Origin: an uncultured Mucilaginibacter sp.
Lineage (GTDB): Bacteria; Bacteroidota; Bacteroidia; Sphingobacteriales; Sphingobacteriaceae
Length of the DNA: 64,000 nucleotides
NCBI GenBank assembly: GCA_903866915.1
Contig: CAIPPO010000080.1
Span: 1 to 64,000 of the forward strand
Reading direction: 5' to 3'
A program made the translations under genes and the position numbers. The notes beneath the pieces are model-generated. The model worked only from the letters and a program-made list of their open reading frames with translations. It was not told the DNA's origin and made no database searches. Below are positions 8,082 through 16,444 of this stretch, one piece after another; position 1 is the stretch's first letter, and each line of letters begins with the position of its first letter.

Positions 8082-9794
8082 TTACGCTACCTTCTTCAAC
8101 GTAAAGTAAAACCTGCTTCCCCCTCCAAGATCGCTTTCGACATTGATTTTGCCTGATTGAGCCTCAATAAAATCTTTAGCAATGGCCAGGCCCAAACCAG
8201 TGCCGGTTTGTTCTGCTTTTGAACCGGGTACTTTAAAATATCGTTCAAAAATTCTGGGCAGGTATTTAGCCTCGATACCCTGCCCGTGATCGGTTACCGA
8301 AAACTCGACATCGCTACCCTTTCCTCGTTTTACCACCAGATCGACCGAGGAACGCTCGTGACTATACTTTATCGCGTTAGACAGGAGGTTGATCAATACC
8401 CAGGTTGTTTTGTCGAGATCGGCCCTAACTTCAGGTAAATTCTCTTCATAGCTGACGCTGATGGTAACCTGTTTTTGTTCGGCTGTAAATTTTACTGCCT
8501 TAACAGCATAATCAACAATATTTTGTGGATGAGTACTGCCGAAATTGAGATTCAGTTTACCGGTTTCAACCTGCGCCATATCCAGCAATTCGCCGGTAAT
8601 CTGCAAAAGCCTGCGGGTATCATCGTCAATATTACCGAGTAGCTGGCGCTGTTCGGTGTTAACCTGCCCGATCCGATCGTCTTCCAATAGTTTCAAACTC
8701 ATCTTGATTGAGGAAATGGGCGTTTTCAACTCATGCGAAATGGTTGCTATAAAATTAGTTTTGGCCTCATCCAATTGCTGGAATTCGGTAATATTTTTCA
8801 GGATAATCACTTTACCGATAATCCTGTCCTCACTCGTTACCGACAATATTTCTTTAGAGAAATAGCTTTCGCGGTTATCAGCAAATATTTTCATTTTATG
8901 CTGGTCATTTACTAAAAGATTGCGTAGCAGATCGTTTTCGAGCGCTATATCTGGTGCATATTTACCGGTCAGCTTTTCTGCGGGCAGGCCAATGAGTGAG
9001 CAGGCAACCTCATTAACAAATATAATCAATGAGCGTTCGTCAAGGCCTATTATCGCATCGTGCATTGAGTTGATGATAGTCTCAATCCTTTTCTTTTCAA
9101 ACATGATACTGGCCAGGTTGCTATGTTCATACTCATCGAGTTTAAAGGTCATGGTATTGAAGGCCTGGGCCAACTCACCAAACTCATCATTCGATTTAAA
9201 ATCTAGCTGCTGATGATAGTTACGGTTGGATATTTCTTTGATCCTTTCGGTAAGCTCTTTAATAGGATCGGCAACATAACCGGGGAAATTGATGATAAAA
9301 GTAAATGCCACAAGGAACAGAAAGGAAGCGATGATTCCGACCAGTAGCGTCGCATTGGCGGCCGTTGCTTTGGCAACCACGTTTTTATGTTCTTCGGCAT
9401 CCATATTAAGCTTCATGATCTTGTATAAAAACTTACGTATCTCGGCCCTAAGTGAAATTAGCCTCGCCGGGCTGTTATTCAAAAGTTTTAATTGCTCGTA
9501 TTTGGAGCGCAGCGAGTCGGTAGCCTGTTGTTCACCGGGCTCGGTAATATTATGCTCTTGCTTAACGAGGTTGGATTCTATTGTTTTGATCTGCGTGGTG
9601 TTCAGTTCACCCGAATTCTCGTCAATCACCACACCAATATTGCGCATGTAAACAATTGTCTCGTGATTATCCTTCAAAATAAGGCTGCTATCGTCCGACA
9701 AGCGATTAAGGTAATAAATAGACAATCCGCTGCACACAAAAGCCAGCAGGAAGAGGAATCCGAAACCTGCTCGTAGTTTATTTTTTATAGTCAT
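8082..9794 (-). CDS. Membrane sensor histidine kinase paired with KdpD-like protein
   Basis: A 570-aa kinase: TM helix about 10-29, extracytoplasmic region 30-145, TM about 147-170, HAMP about 172-225, PAS about 235-340, HisKA with ISHELKTPI (phospho-acceptor His354), and HATPase (LINLLSNAIKYSHE N-box, DHGQGIEAKYLPRIFERYF, GTGLGLAIAKDF). Its ATG overlaps the TGA of the upstream KdpD-like gene by 4 nt, indicating translational coupling. It therefore supplies the kinase module that a full-length KdpD would carry at its C-terminus, most likely responding to K+ or turgor. The cognate response regulator is not adjacent; the NtrC-type protein at 17928-19274 is the best candidate. Confidence 0.9.
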   Translation of the reverse strand: MTIKNKLRAGFGFLFLLAFVCSGLSIYYLNRLSDDSSLILKDNHETIVYMRNIGVVIDENSGELNTTQIKTIESNLVKQEHNITEPGEQQATDSLRSKYEQLKLLNNSPARLISLRAEIRKFLYKIMKLNMDAEEHKNVVAKATAANATLLVGIIASFLFLVAFTFIINFPGYVADPIKELTERIKEISNRNYHQQLDFKSNDEFGELAQAFNTMTFKLDEYEHSNLASIMFEKKRIETIINSMHDAIIGLDERSLIIFVNEVACSLIGLPAEKLTGKYAPDIALENDLLRNLLVNDQHKMKIFADNRESYFSKEILSVTSEDRIIGKVIILKNITEFQQLDEAKTNFIATISHELKTPISSIKMSLKLLEDDRIGQVNTEQRQLLGNIDDDTRRLLQITGELLDMAQVETGKLNLNFGSTHPQNIVDYAVKAVKFTAEQKQVTISVSYEENLPEVRADLDKTTWVLINLLSNAIKYSHERSSVDLVVKRGKGSDVEFSVTDHGQGIEAKYLPRIFERYFKVPGSKAEQTGTGLGLAIAKDFIEAQSGKINVESDLGGGSRFYFTLKKVA

Positions 9795-10921
9795 GATAGT
9801 ATCACTAAGTCTATATCAGTTTTTGACATTTTATTCAGTAGCTGGGTGAATACCGCCGTTTTTAATAATACCTGATAGAATTTAAAATGTGGTTTACCCA
9901 TGCATATCGTTGTAATATCATATTTCTCAGCAGTTTCCCAAACTGTTTTGGCAACATTATCACTTTTTACTTTCAAAACTTCGCCGCCAAGTTGCGTTGC
10001 ATTCTTCATATTATTGATAAGGTGGCGCTGCGCCGCCAGGTTAATCTTATCTGCACTTTCATTGGCTTTCTGAACATACAACACGTACCATTTGGATCGG
10101 TAGTAGGAAGCTAACCGAGCAGTTTTTCGAATAATGATCCGCGCAGCCTCGTCATTGGTACTGATACAAGCCAGAAAAATTTCCGACTTCAATTTCACAT
10201 TTTTAGGGAGCTCAATATCAATTTTACGCTCCAATTGATGCGCAACCTCCTTCAATGCCAACTCGCGAAGTTGTAAGATGCGTTCGGATTGAAAAAAATT
10301 ATTTAGAGCGGTAGGCACTTTGGCCAGATCGTAAATTTTACCTTCTTTGAGCCTGGCGATCAATTCATCGGCGGTCAGGTCAATGTTAACCACTTCATCA
10401 GCCATCTGTAGTACTTTATCAGGTATACGCTCGTTAACGGCTGCTCCGGTGATGCGCTCTACCTCTTCATTAATGCTTTCAAGGTGCTGAATATTAACTG
10501 CACTGATTACGTTGATGCCTGCGTTCAGTATATCCATTACATCCTGCCAGCGCTTTTCGTTTTTACTGCCTTCTACGTTGGTATGAGCCAGTTCGTCGAC
10601 AATCACTACTTCGGGCCGAAGGTTGATGATCGCGTTCAGATCCATCTCCTCGAGCTCTTTTCCTTTGTAAAACAGTTTACGCCGGGGTATACACGGCAAT
10701 CCTTCCAACAAAGTATGGGTTTCCTTTCGGTTATGCGTTTCGATATACCCTATTTTTACGTCGATACCACTACGCAACAGAGCCTGCGCCTCCATCAGCA
10801 TCCGGTAAGTTTTACCCACACCGGCGCTCATGCCGATATAGATCTTAAACTTGCCGCGCCTCGATTTTTTGATCAGTTCGAGAAAATGTTGTACCGATTC
10901 TTTGTTGTCAGCTTCATCCAT
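9791..10921 (-). CDS. kdpD: Short KdpD: N-terminal KdpD sensor domain plus Usp domain
   Basis: A 376-aa protein covering only the cytoplasmic N-terminal half of KdpD. The KdpD domain (about 22-230) has the Walker-A-like GMSAGVGKTYRM (30-41), GYIETHNRKET, VIVDELAHTNVEGS and NVQHLES-type NIQHLESINEEV. A universal-stress-protein-like domain follows (about 250-376; ends MSKTDIDLVILS). The four TM helices, GAF, HisKA and HATPase domains of E. coli KdpD (894 aa) are absent; the kinase is encoded by the next gene with a 4-nt overlap. It lies downstream of kdpC after a hairpin at 10958-10981. Role: input module for control of the Kdp K+ pump. Confidence 0.92.
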   Translation of the reverse strand: MDEADNKESVQHFLELIKKSRRGKFKIYIGMSAGVGKTYRMLMEAQALLRSGIDVKIGYIETHNRKETHTLLEGLPCIPRRKLFYKGKELEEMDLNAIINLRPEVVIVDELAHTNVEGSKNEKRWQDVMDILNAGINVISAVNIQHLESINEEVERITGAAVNERIPDKVLQMADEVVNIDLTADELIARLKEGKIYDLAKVPTALNNFFQSERILQLRELALKEVAHQLERKIDIELPKNVKLKSEIFLACISTNDEAARIIIRKTARLASYYRSKWYVLYVQKANESADKINLAAQRHLINNMKNATQLGGEVLKVKSDNVAKTVWETAEKYDITTICMGKPHFKFYQVLLKTAVFTQLLNKMSKTDIDLVILS

Positions 10922-10957
10922 AATAAACCTGGCGATTTAACTTATCATAAAATTACT

Positions 10958-10981
10958 AAAAGGGATGCAAGCATCCCTTTT
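10958..10981 (-). terminator. Hairpin between kdpC and kdpD
   Basis: A perfect 10-bp stem AAAAGGGATG / CATCCCTTTT with a CAAG loop, 69 bp past the kdpC stop. The minus-strand arm ends in TTTT. It may be a partial terminator or processing hairpin that lowers sensor expression relative to the pump. Confidence 0.5.
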
Positions 10982-11049
10982 ATAGCACAAAGTATCAATC
11001 AAACTAAATTAAGCTACCCGTGCCGCTTTTGCGTCCCTATAACGCTTCT

Positions 11050-11619
11050 TTAATGTTTTTGCAGCTCATCAAGTGCTACGTTCAGCTTCAATACATTTAC
11101 TTTTGCCGGACCCATAAAGCCGAAGAGTGGTGCTTCAATATGGCTATTAACCAGGTCGGCAATCTTTTGTTCGTCCAGTTTACGGTAGAGCGCAACCCGT
11201 TTAATCTGGATCTTTGCCGCATCCGGCGATATGTCAGGATCAAGGCCGCTGCCCGATGCGGTAACCAGGTCGGCAGGAATGTCGCTGCGTTTCAAATAGG
11301 GATGATATTTCAATAGGGTATCAATTCTTTTTTCAACGTCTTTTAAGTAATCAGGATTAGTTGGTGCTTTATTTGAACCTCCTGAACCGTTAGCATTATA
11401 GCCAACTGCCGAGGGACGGCCCCAAAAATACTGAGGCTTGCTAAAATTTTGCCCGACGAGTGCATAACCAACTGTTTTACCATTTACAATAATGGGCTCC
11501 CCGTCGCCTTTGCCTGTAGACAATTTGCCTGCAAAAGCAATGAATAAGGGGTAGATCACACACAATAATACGATGAGTACAAGAGTGAGTCTAATGGATG
11601 GAACTATATACTTTTTCAT
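11050..11619 (-). CDS. kdpC: Potassium-transporting ATPase subunit C
   Basis: A 189-aa KdpC: a single N-terminal TM helix (about 8-30, LTLVLIVLLCVIYPLFIAF) and an extracytoplasmic domain with GQNFSKPQYFWGRPSAVGYN and DLVTASGSGLDPDISPDAA, both hallmarks of the family. KdpC stabilises the KdpFABC complex. The start is 6 bp after the kdpB stop, consistent with coupled translation. Confidence 0.97.
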   Translation of the reverse strand: MKKYIVPSIRLTLVLIVLLCVIYPLFIAFAGKLSTGKGDGEPIIVNGKTVGYALVGQNFSKPQYFWGRPSAVGYNANGSGGSNKAPTNPDYLKDVEKRIDTLLKYHPYLKRSDIPADLVTASGSGLDPDISPDAAKIQIKRVALYRKLDEQKIADLVNSHIEAPLFGFMGPAKVNVLKLNVALDELQKH

Positions 11620-11625
11620 GATAAT

Positions 11626-13653
11626 TTATACTACAAGTGAAACAACCAGGTCAATCAGTTTGATCCCGATAAACGGTGCAATTACGCCGCCGAAACCATA
11701 GATCAGTAAGTTACGGCGCAACAATGCGCTTGCACCAATCGGCTTATATTCGACGCCCTTTAGCGCCAGGGGTATCAACATCGGTATAATGATGGCGTTA
11801 AAGATTACAGCCGATAAGATAGCCGACTGCGGGCTATGCAGTTGCATGACATTAAGGCTTTGCAGTGCTGGAATAGAGGCAATGAACAATGCCGGTACGA
11901 TAGCGAAATATTTAGCCACATCATTAGCAATTGAAAAGGTGGTCAGCGTACCACGGGTGATAAGCAGTTGTTTACCGATCTCCACGATCTCGATCAGCTT
12001 GGTTGGGTCATTATCAAGGTCGACCATGTTACCCGCTTCTTTGGCAGCCTGGGTACCACTATTCATAGCCACACCTACGTCGGCTTGTGCCAGGGCGGGC
12101 GCATCATTGGTACCGTCGCCCATCATGGCTACCAGTTTGCCACTGTTTTGCTCGAGTTTGATATAATTCATCTTATCCTCAGGCTTAGCCTCGGCAATAA
12201 AATCATCAACACCGGCTTTATTGGCAATGTATTTTGCAGTCAAGGGGTTATCGCCCGTAACCATCACTGTTTTTACACCCATTTTACGCAGGCGCTCAAA
12301 ACGTTCTGAGATACCAGGTTTGATGATATCCTGTAGTTCGATCACACCCAATACACTTTCGTTCTGGGAAACAACCAATGGGGTACCCCCATCCGAAGCG
12401 ATCTTTTTAACCCGGTCATCTATATCTTCTGGAAAGGGATTGCCGGCACGTGTGACGATACTGCGTATAGAGTCGGATGCACCTTTGCGAATTCTTACAC
12501 CATTTTGGGTATTGATACCGCTTGAGCGTGTCTCGGCAGTGAATTTAACAAACTCAGCGCCTTCAGGTGCATTTGGCAGCTTGATCTGGGTTGATGCCAG
12601 ATCGACAATCGATTTTCCTTCCGGTGTTTCGTCGGCCAAAGAAGCCAAAACACAGGCGATAACCAGGTCATCTGGTGAAATGCCTTTAGTTGGCCAAAAC
12701 TGTGTAGCCTTACGGTTACCGATAGTAATTGTGCCTGTTTTATCGAGCAGCAAGGTGTCGATGTCGCCGGCAGTCTCAACCGCTTTGCCCGACTTGGTGA
12801 TCACATTGGCACGCAATGCGCGGTCCATACCTGCTATACCAATAGCTGATAGCAAACCTCCGATAGTTGTTGGGATCAAACAGACGAAAAGTGAGATCAA
12901 AGCAGCTATCGTTATCGGCGTATTAGCATAGGTAGCAAAAGGTTGCAGTGTAACACAAACAATAATAAAAATGAGAGTGAAGCTAGCCAGCAATATCGTC
13001 AGTGCTATCTCATTTGGTGTTTTCTGACGCGATGCCCCTTCAACAAGGGCGATCATCTTATCCAGAAAACTTTCACCGGGTTGGGTGGTTACTAGCACTT
13101 TGATCTGATCGGAAAGCACCTTGGTACCACCGGTAACTGAAGATTTATCACCACCAGATTCGCGGATAACCGGGGCAGATTCGCCCGTGATTGCCGATTC
13201 ATCAATAGTGGCTATACCTTCAATTATCTCGCCATCGGTTGGTATAGTATCGCCGGTAACACATACAAAAACATCGCCTTTGCGTAAATCACTCGATGAT
13301 TTGCTGATAATGGTGCCGTCCTCCAGCAATACATTGGCAGGTGTTTCTTCGCGGGTCTTGCGCAAACTGTCGGCTTGTGCCTTGCCGCGAGCTTCGGCTA
13401 TAGCCTCAGCAAAATTGGCGAACAATACGGTTAGCAGCAGTATAACAAATATGCTGAAATTATAGCCGAACGAACCCTGGTCGGTATGTGAGAAAGCATA
13501 AAAGCTAACGATCAGCATGATCATGGTCCCGATCTCGACGGTAAACATCACCGGGTTATGGATCATAACACGAGGATCGAGTTTTATGAATGATTGTTTG
13601 AGTGCTGTCCTTACCAGGGCAGGTTCAAATAATTTATTGGATTGATTCTTCAT
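11626..13653 (-). CDS. kdpB: Potassium-transporting ATPase ATP-binding subunit
   Basis: A 675-aa P-type ATPase of normal KdpB length that drives K+ import through KdpA. Visible: the TGES actuator loop (about 156-159), the [19 protein letters not shown]4 region, phosphorylation motif [10 protein letters not shown] (Asp304), the [12 protein letters not shown] hinge, and the C-terminal helices. The Ser of the actuator TGES loop, which E. coli phosphorylates for inhibition, is present. It lies 5 bp downstream of kdpA and 6 bp upstream of kdpC. Confidence 0.98.
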   Translation of the reverse strand: MKNQSNKLFEPALVRTALKQSFIKLDPRVMIHNPVMFTVEIGTMIMLIVSFYAFSHTDQGSFGYNFSIFVILLLTVLFANFAEAIAEARGKAQADSLRKTREETPANVLLEDGTIISKSSSDLRKGDVFVCVTGDTIPTDGEIIEGIATIDESAITGESAPVIRESGGDKSSVTGGTKVLSDQIKVLVTTQPGESFLDKMIALVEGASRQKTPNEIALTILLASFTLIFIIVCVTLQPFATYANTPITIAALISLFVCLIPTTIGGLLSAIGIAGMDRALRANVITKSGKAVETAGDIDTLLLDKTGTITIGNRKATQFWPTKGISPDDLVIACVLASLADETPEGKSIVDLASTQIKLPNAPEGAEFVKFTAETRSSGINTQNGVRIRKGASDSIRSIVTRAGNPFPEDIDDRVKKIASDGGTPLVVSQNESVLGVIELQDIIKPGISERFERLRKMGVKTVMVTGDNPLTAKYIANKAGVDDFIAEAKPEDKMNYIKLEQNSGKLVAMMGDGTNDAPALAQADVGVAMNSGTQAAKEAGNMVDLDNDPTKLIEIVEIGKQLLITRGTLTTFSIANDVAKYFAIVPALFIASIPALQSLNVMQLHSPQSAILSAVIFNAIIIPMLIPLALKGVEYKPIGASALLRRNLLIYGFGGVIAPFIGIKLIDLVVSLVV

Positions 13654-13658
13654 GGTTA

Positions 13659-15380
13659 TTAGTGCTTAAGCATTGAAAAATATTCTGCCAGCGGGCCCAA
13701 TGCCAGTGCAGGGAAATAAGACAGGGCATTCAGGATCAGGATAACCGCAAAGGTCATCACGCCGAAAGTTACCGTGTCAGTTCTAAGCGTACCTGCCGAT
13801 TCAGGTATAAATTTCTTTTGAGCCAGCAGCCCTGATATAGCGATTGGGCCTATCATGGGCAGGAATCTGCCGAAAAAGATCACTACTCCGGCGCTTACAT
13901 TCCAGAAAATATTATTGTCGGCCAAACCTTCAAAGCCGGAGCCGTTGTTGGCGTTGGATGAGGTATACTGGTACAGTATTTCTGAAAATCCATGGAAACC
14001 CGGATTGTTTAGCCATGCCGAAGGTTTAACTGCCCAATCGGCATTTGGGTAAGTGTAGAAGATATAGCACGCTAATGCCGTCCCTGCCTTAATCAGAAAA
14101 GGACTTAAAAGCGTAATAAAGGCTGCTATTTTCACCTCGCGGGCCTCAACCTTATGCCCCATAAACTCGGGCGTCCGGCCAACCATGAGGCCTGAGATGA
14201 ACACTGCGATAATTAAATAAATATAGTAGTTGAGGAATCCTACGCCATCCCCGCCAAAGAAACCATTGATCATCATAGCCAGCAATTCCCAGCAGCCACT
14301 CAATGGCATCATGCTGTCGTGCATACCGTTGACCGAACCGGTTGAAGTAACTGTTGTCAGCGTACTCCAATAAGCCGTTGCGGCTGGACCAAAACGTAAC
14401 TCCTTGCCCTCCATTGAGCCTGTGGACTGGGTAATACCCATTTTGGCTATTTCGGGATTTCCTCCTACCTCGCCAATTATTGTTGGTATCATTAGCATTA
14501 ATACGCCGGTCATCATTACGCCGAATATGATCAGGCCCAATTTCTTGCGGCGAACGAAGAATCCAAGTGCTATCACCATACCTACCGGGATAATGAACTG
14601 CGAAGTAATCTCAACAACATTGGTCAGGTAATTTGGATTTTCGAGCGGATGTGCCGAATTAGCACCAAACCAGCCGCCTCCATTGGTGCCCAGGTGTTTG
14701 ATAGCGATCATTTGCGCAGCCGGCCCACGAGACATAGTAACGGTATCACCTTGCAGGGAGATAAATTTATCTTTGCCAGCATAGCTGCTTGGTGTTCCGT
14801 TAAATGCCAGGATCAATGCGATAACTACCGAGATTGGCAACAATACCCGAGTGATTGATTTAACAAAATAGTTCCAGAAGCTACCGAGGTCGGTAGTAGT
14901 TTTATCCCTGAAAGCTTTAAATACCGCAATGGCACAAGCCATACCTGTCGCTGCGCTTGTAAAGTGCAAAAACATGAAAATGAAATGTTGGGCGAAATAG
15001 GTTGCGCCCGTTTCTCCAGAGTAATCCTGCAGGTTACAGTTAGCTACGAAACTGATAATGGTGTTAAACGAAAGGTCAGCCGTCATGCCCGGATTACCAT
15101 CGGGGTTAAGCGGCAGCTTGTCCTGGTAAATCAAGAGGAAAAAACCATAAACCAACCATAGAATATTAATGGTCATCATGGCTTTCAGAAACTGTTTCCA
15201 GTTCATGTGTTCGCTCGGGTTAATGCCGCCCAACTTGAACAGCAAATTTTCGACCGGCTTCATAAAGTCGGTCCAAACCTTTTCGCCGGCATACATTTTT
15301 GCCATATAGCGCCCCAACGCTATAGCAATGGTAAGCGTTATGCCGAAGGTTACAATTATTCCGATGAGTTCTGTGTTCAT
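13659..15380 (-). CDS. kdpA: Potassium-transporting ATPase potassium-binding subunit
   Basis: A 573-aa membrane protein of the superfamily of K+ transporters, with four selectivity-filter repeats visible as [45 protein letters not shown] and NNGSGFEGL. About ten TM helices. It binds and conducts K+ in the KdpFABC pump. The start ATG at 15380 lies 9 bp after the kdpF stop. Confidence 0.98.
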   Translation of the reverse strand: MNTELIGIIVTFGITLTIAIALGRYMAKMYAGEKVWTDFMKPVENLLFKLGGINPSEHMNWKQFLKAMMTINILWLVYGFFLLIYQDKLPLNPDGNPGMTADLSFNTIISFVANCNLQDYSGETGATYFAQHFIFMFLHFTSAATGMACAIAVFKAFRDKTTTDLGSFWNYFVKSITRVLLPISVVIALILAFNGTPSSYAGKDKFISLQGDTVTMSRGPAAQMIAIKHLGTNGGGWFGANSAHPLENPNYLTNVVEITSQFIIPVGMVIALGFFVRRKKLGLIIFGVMMTGVLMLMIPTIIGEVGGNPEIAKMGITQSTGSMEGKELRFGPAATAYWSTLTTVTSTGSVNGMHDSMMPLSGCWELLAMMINGFFGGDGVGFLNYYIYLIIAVFISGLMVGRTPEFMGHKVEAREVKIAAFITLLSPFLIKAGTALACYIFYTYPNADWAVKPSAWLNNPGFHGFSEILYQYTSSNANNGSGFEGLADNNIFWNVSAGVVIFFGRFLPMIGPIAISGLLAQKKFIPESAGTLRTDTVTFGVMTFAVILILNALSYFPALALGPLAEYFSMLKH

Positions 15381-15389
15381 GATATCAGG

Positions 15390-15470
15390 TTAAAATTTTT
15401 CGGGTTTCAGCAGTACATATACCATGTAAATGAAAACTGCTATTGATGTGATGAATAATAGTGTGATCAT
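15390..15470 (-). CDS. kdpF: Potassium-transporting ATPase subunit F
   Basis: A 26-aa peptide with a single TM helix (MITLLFITSIAVFIYMVYVL) and a C-terminal KPEKF tail, the KdpF hallmark, directly before kdpA. KdpF acts as a lipid-like stabiliser of the pump. It is too short for ordinary gene callers. Confidence 0.9.
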   Translation of the reverse strand: MITLLFITSIAVFIYMVYVLLKPEKF

Positions 15471-15474
15471 GTTT

Positions 15475-15558
15475 TTAAATTTTTTCGAACCCGTCAATTG
15501 ATTTGAAAGACAGCCAGCATAAAACAATGAGTGCTGCAAAGAGATAAATGGTTAACAT
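15475..15558 (-). CDS. 27-aa membrane micro-protein upstream of kdpF
   Basis: Between the 39-aa peptide gene and kdpF, an open frame starts at ATG 15558 and ends 4 bp before the kdpF ATG. It encodes one hydrophobic helix (MLTIYLFAALIVLCWLSFKS) followed by a polar IDGFEKI tail. The tight spacing, position inside the operon and helix-plus-charged-tail design parallel KdpF. I infer that it is a second KdpF-like accessory subunit, but no characterised family is recognised. Confidence 0.6.
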   Translation of the reverse strand: MLTIYLFAALIVLCWLSFKSIDGFEKI

Positions 15559-15591
15559 AGTTTCAATTTTTAAGGGTTTGTTTTATTAAAT

Positions 15592-15711
15592 TCAATTCAC
15601 AAAAATTTTTATCTTCAGGTAAAGAACGTAGGCTATTGCGAGAGCTAAAAACCAGACAAAGACCAGAACCAATATTTCCTTGTAATTGTACTTTTCAATA
15701 GGTCTTTTCAT
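15592..15711 (-). CDS. 39-aa membrane micro-protein, first gene of the kdp transcript
   Basis: The ATG at 15711 gives MKRPIEKYNYKEILVLVFVW, then a single TM helix (about residues 13-34) and a basic tail (KIKIFVN). An in-frame extension to 15798 exists but would prefix a low-hydrophobicity stretch. It is followed after 33 bp by the 27-aa peptide gene. The best -24/-12 promoter candidate is 52 bp upstream. It probably assists the Kdp pump or its sensing; unrecognised family. Confidence 0.5.
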   Translation of the reverse strand: MKRPIEKYNYKEILVLVFVWFLALAIAYVLYLKIKIFVN

Positions 15712-15762
15712 ATGCCCGACAGCAGTCAAAGCCTCCGGGGCCGCTCCTGATGAAACCCCATT

Positions 15763-15778
15763 TGCCAAAATGATGCCC
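15763..15778 (-). promoter_or_regulatory. Candidate sigma-54 (-24/-12) promoter for kdp
   Basis: Read on the minus strand: GGGCATCATTTTGGCA. It keeps the invariant GG and GC pairs at the required 10-nt separation and the GGCA / GCA flanks of the consensus TGGCACGN4TTGCA. It lies 52 bp upstream of the first kdp-operon ATG (15711) and about 85-140 bp downstream of a strong inverted repeat. By-eye match only. Confidence 0.4.
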
Positions 15779-15861
15779 ATGCAACCAGAAGTAGCCAAAA
15801 AATATCTATCAGCCTATAAAAAAGACTATTTTGATAATTGCCCACAGGTAGGTCAGCGAAT

Positions 15862-15905
15862 CGGAACTATCAAAATGATAGTACTTTATCAATTTGATAG
15901 TTCCG
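15862..15905. promoter_or_regulatory. 13-bp-arm inverted repeat upstream of kdp, candidate enhancer site
   Basis: CGGAACTATCAAA (15862-15874) and TTTGATAGTTCCG (15893-15905) are perfect inverse copies separated by 18 nt that themselves contain TGATA/TATCA. There is no T run. The distance of about 110 bp upstream of the -24/-12 candidate is typical of binding sites for NtrC-type activators, one of which is encoded 2 kb away. Confidence 0.55.
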
Positions 15906-15933
15906 CCCGTTGTGTTTTTGAGTGTGGGATAAA

Positions 15934-15964
15934 AAAGAAAAGCCCCCTTTTTGCAAAGGGGGCT
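15934..15964 (-). terminator. Rho-independent terminator of the 61-aa peptide gene
   Basis: A perfect 10-bp stem AGCCCCCTTT / AAAGGGGGCT (15941-15964) with a TTGC loop, followed on the minus strand by TTTCTTTTTT. It separates the 61-aa gene's transcript from the kdp promoter region. Confidence 0.85.
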
Positions 15965-15997
15965 TGAGCATTGAAGTTAAATTATTTATGAAAAATT

Positions 15998-16183
15998 TTA
16001 GTTCAGGTGATTGGTAAGTTCATTACCTCGTATTTCAACAAGGCTACCTTCTTCATCTACCGCATAATGGGCATGGCTAACGTCACTATCAACATTCAAC
16101 GTACCTTTCTTCTTTTTAGGGCCAGCCATCGGCACCAAAATAATGGCCAGCAACGCAACTACTTCTAAAATTGTTGTAAGCAT
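15998..16183 (-). CDS. 61-aa single-TM protein upstream of the kdp operon
   Basis: The start at 16183 (MLTTILEVVALLAIILVPMA) is preferred over an in-frame start at 16216. It has one N-terminal TM helix, a KKKKG stop-transfer patch, and a polar acidic tail (VDSDVSHAHYAVDEEGSLVE). It is bracketed by a terminator at 15934-15964 and by palindromes upstream, so it is probably monocistronic. No family recognised; its position between the kdp operon and the NtrC regulator hints at a related role. Confidence 0.5.
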   Translation of the reverse strand: MLTTILEVVALLAIILVPMAGPKKKKGTLNVDSDVSHAHYAVDEEGSLVEIRGNELTNHLN

Positions 16184-16266
16184 AACTTTAATAATAAACA
16201 GGCAAAAGGATAACAAACCTCGTACCTAAATTAATTCCCAATTCCTATTATACGTATTTGGTTTAT

Positions 16267-16297
16267 AATTGGTTAGTGTATCCAATTGAACGTTCAA
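16267..16297. promoter_or_regulatory. Palindromes upstream of the 61-aa gene
   Basis: AATTGG/CCAATT (16267-16272, 16282-16287) overlaps a perfect 12-bp palindrome TTGAACGTTCAA (16286-16297), about 100 bp upstream of the ATG at 16183. This is a plausible operator region; the binding protein is unknown. Confidence 0.35.
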
Positions 16298-16376
16298 ATG
16301 TATGTATTACGTACAAATAGAGCACAAAGTTTTTTAAAAATTGTAAATTTATGGCAAGTAAAAATCATATAATAAT

Positions 16377-16401
16377 AAAAGCCTCAATAATTGAGGCTTT
16401 T
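16377..16401. terminator. Bidirectional-looking terminator
   Basis: AAAAGCCTCAA / TTGAGGCTTTT, an 11-bp stem with a 3-nt loop, 43 bp past the stop of the oxidoreductase. On the minus strand the hairpin ends in TTTT followed by ATTATTATAT. Confidence 0.75.
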
Positions 16402-16444
16402 ATTATTATTATCGTAAAAAATATATATTACCTTAGTGTAACAG

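Noticed and set aside
10484-11053. 189-codon + strand frame opposite kdpD and the kdpC end
   Set aside because: Antisense to kdpD and reads through the terminator hairpin; no family features.
12221-12931. 236-codon open frame on the + strand opposite kdpB
   Set aside because: It lies wholly inside the well-supported kdpB gene and its composition is that of a codon shadow; no motif seen.
15780-15797. Second sigma-54-like match TGGC...TTGCA on the minus strand
   Set aside because: GG and GC are separated by 12 nt, not 10, so it cannot form a proper -24/-12 element.
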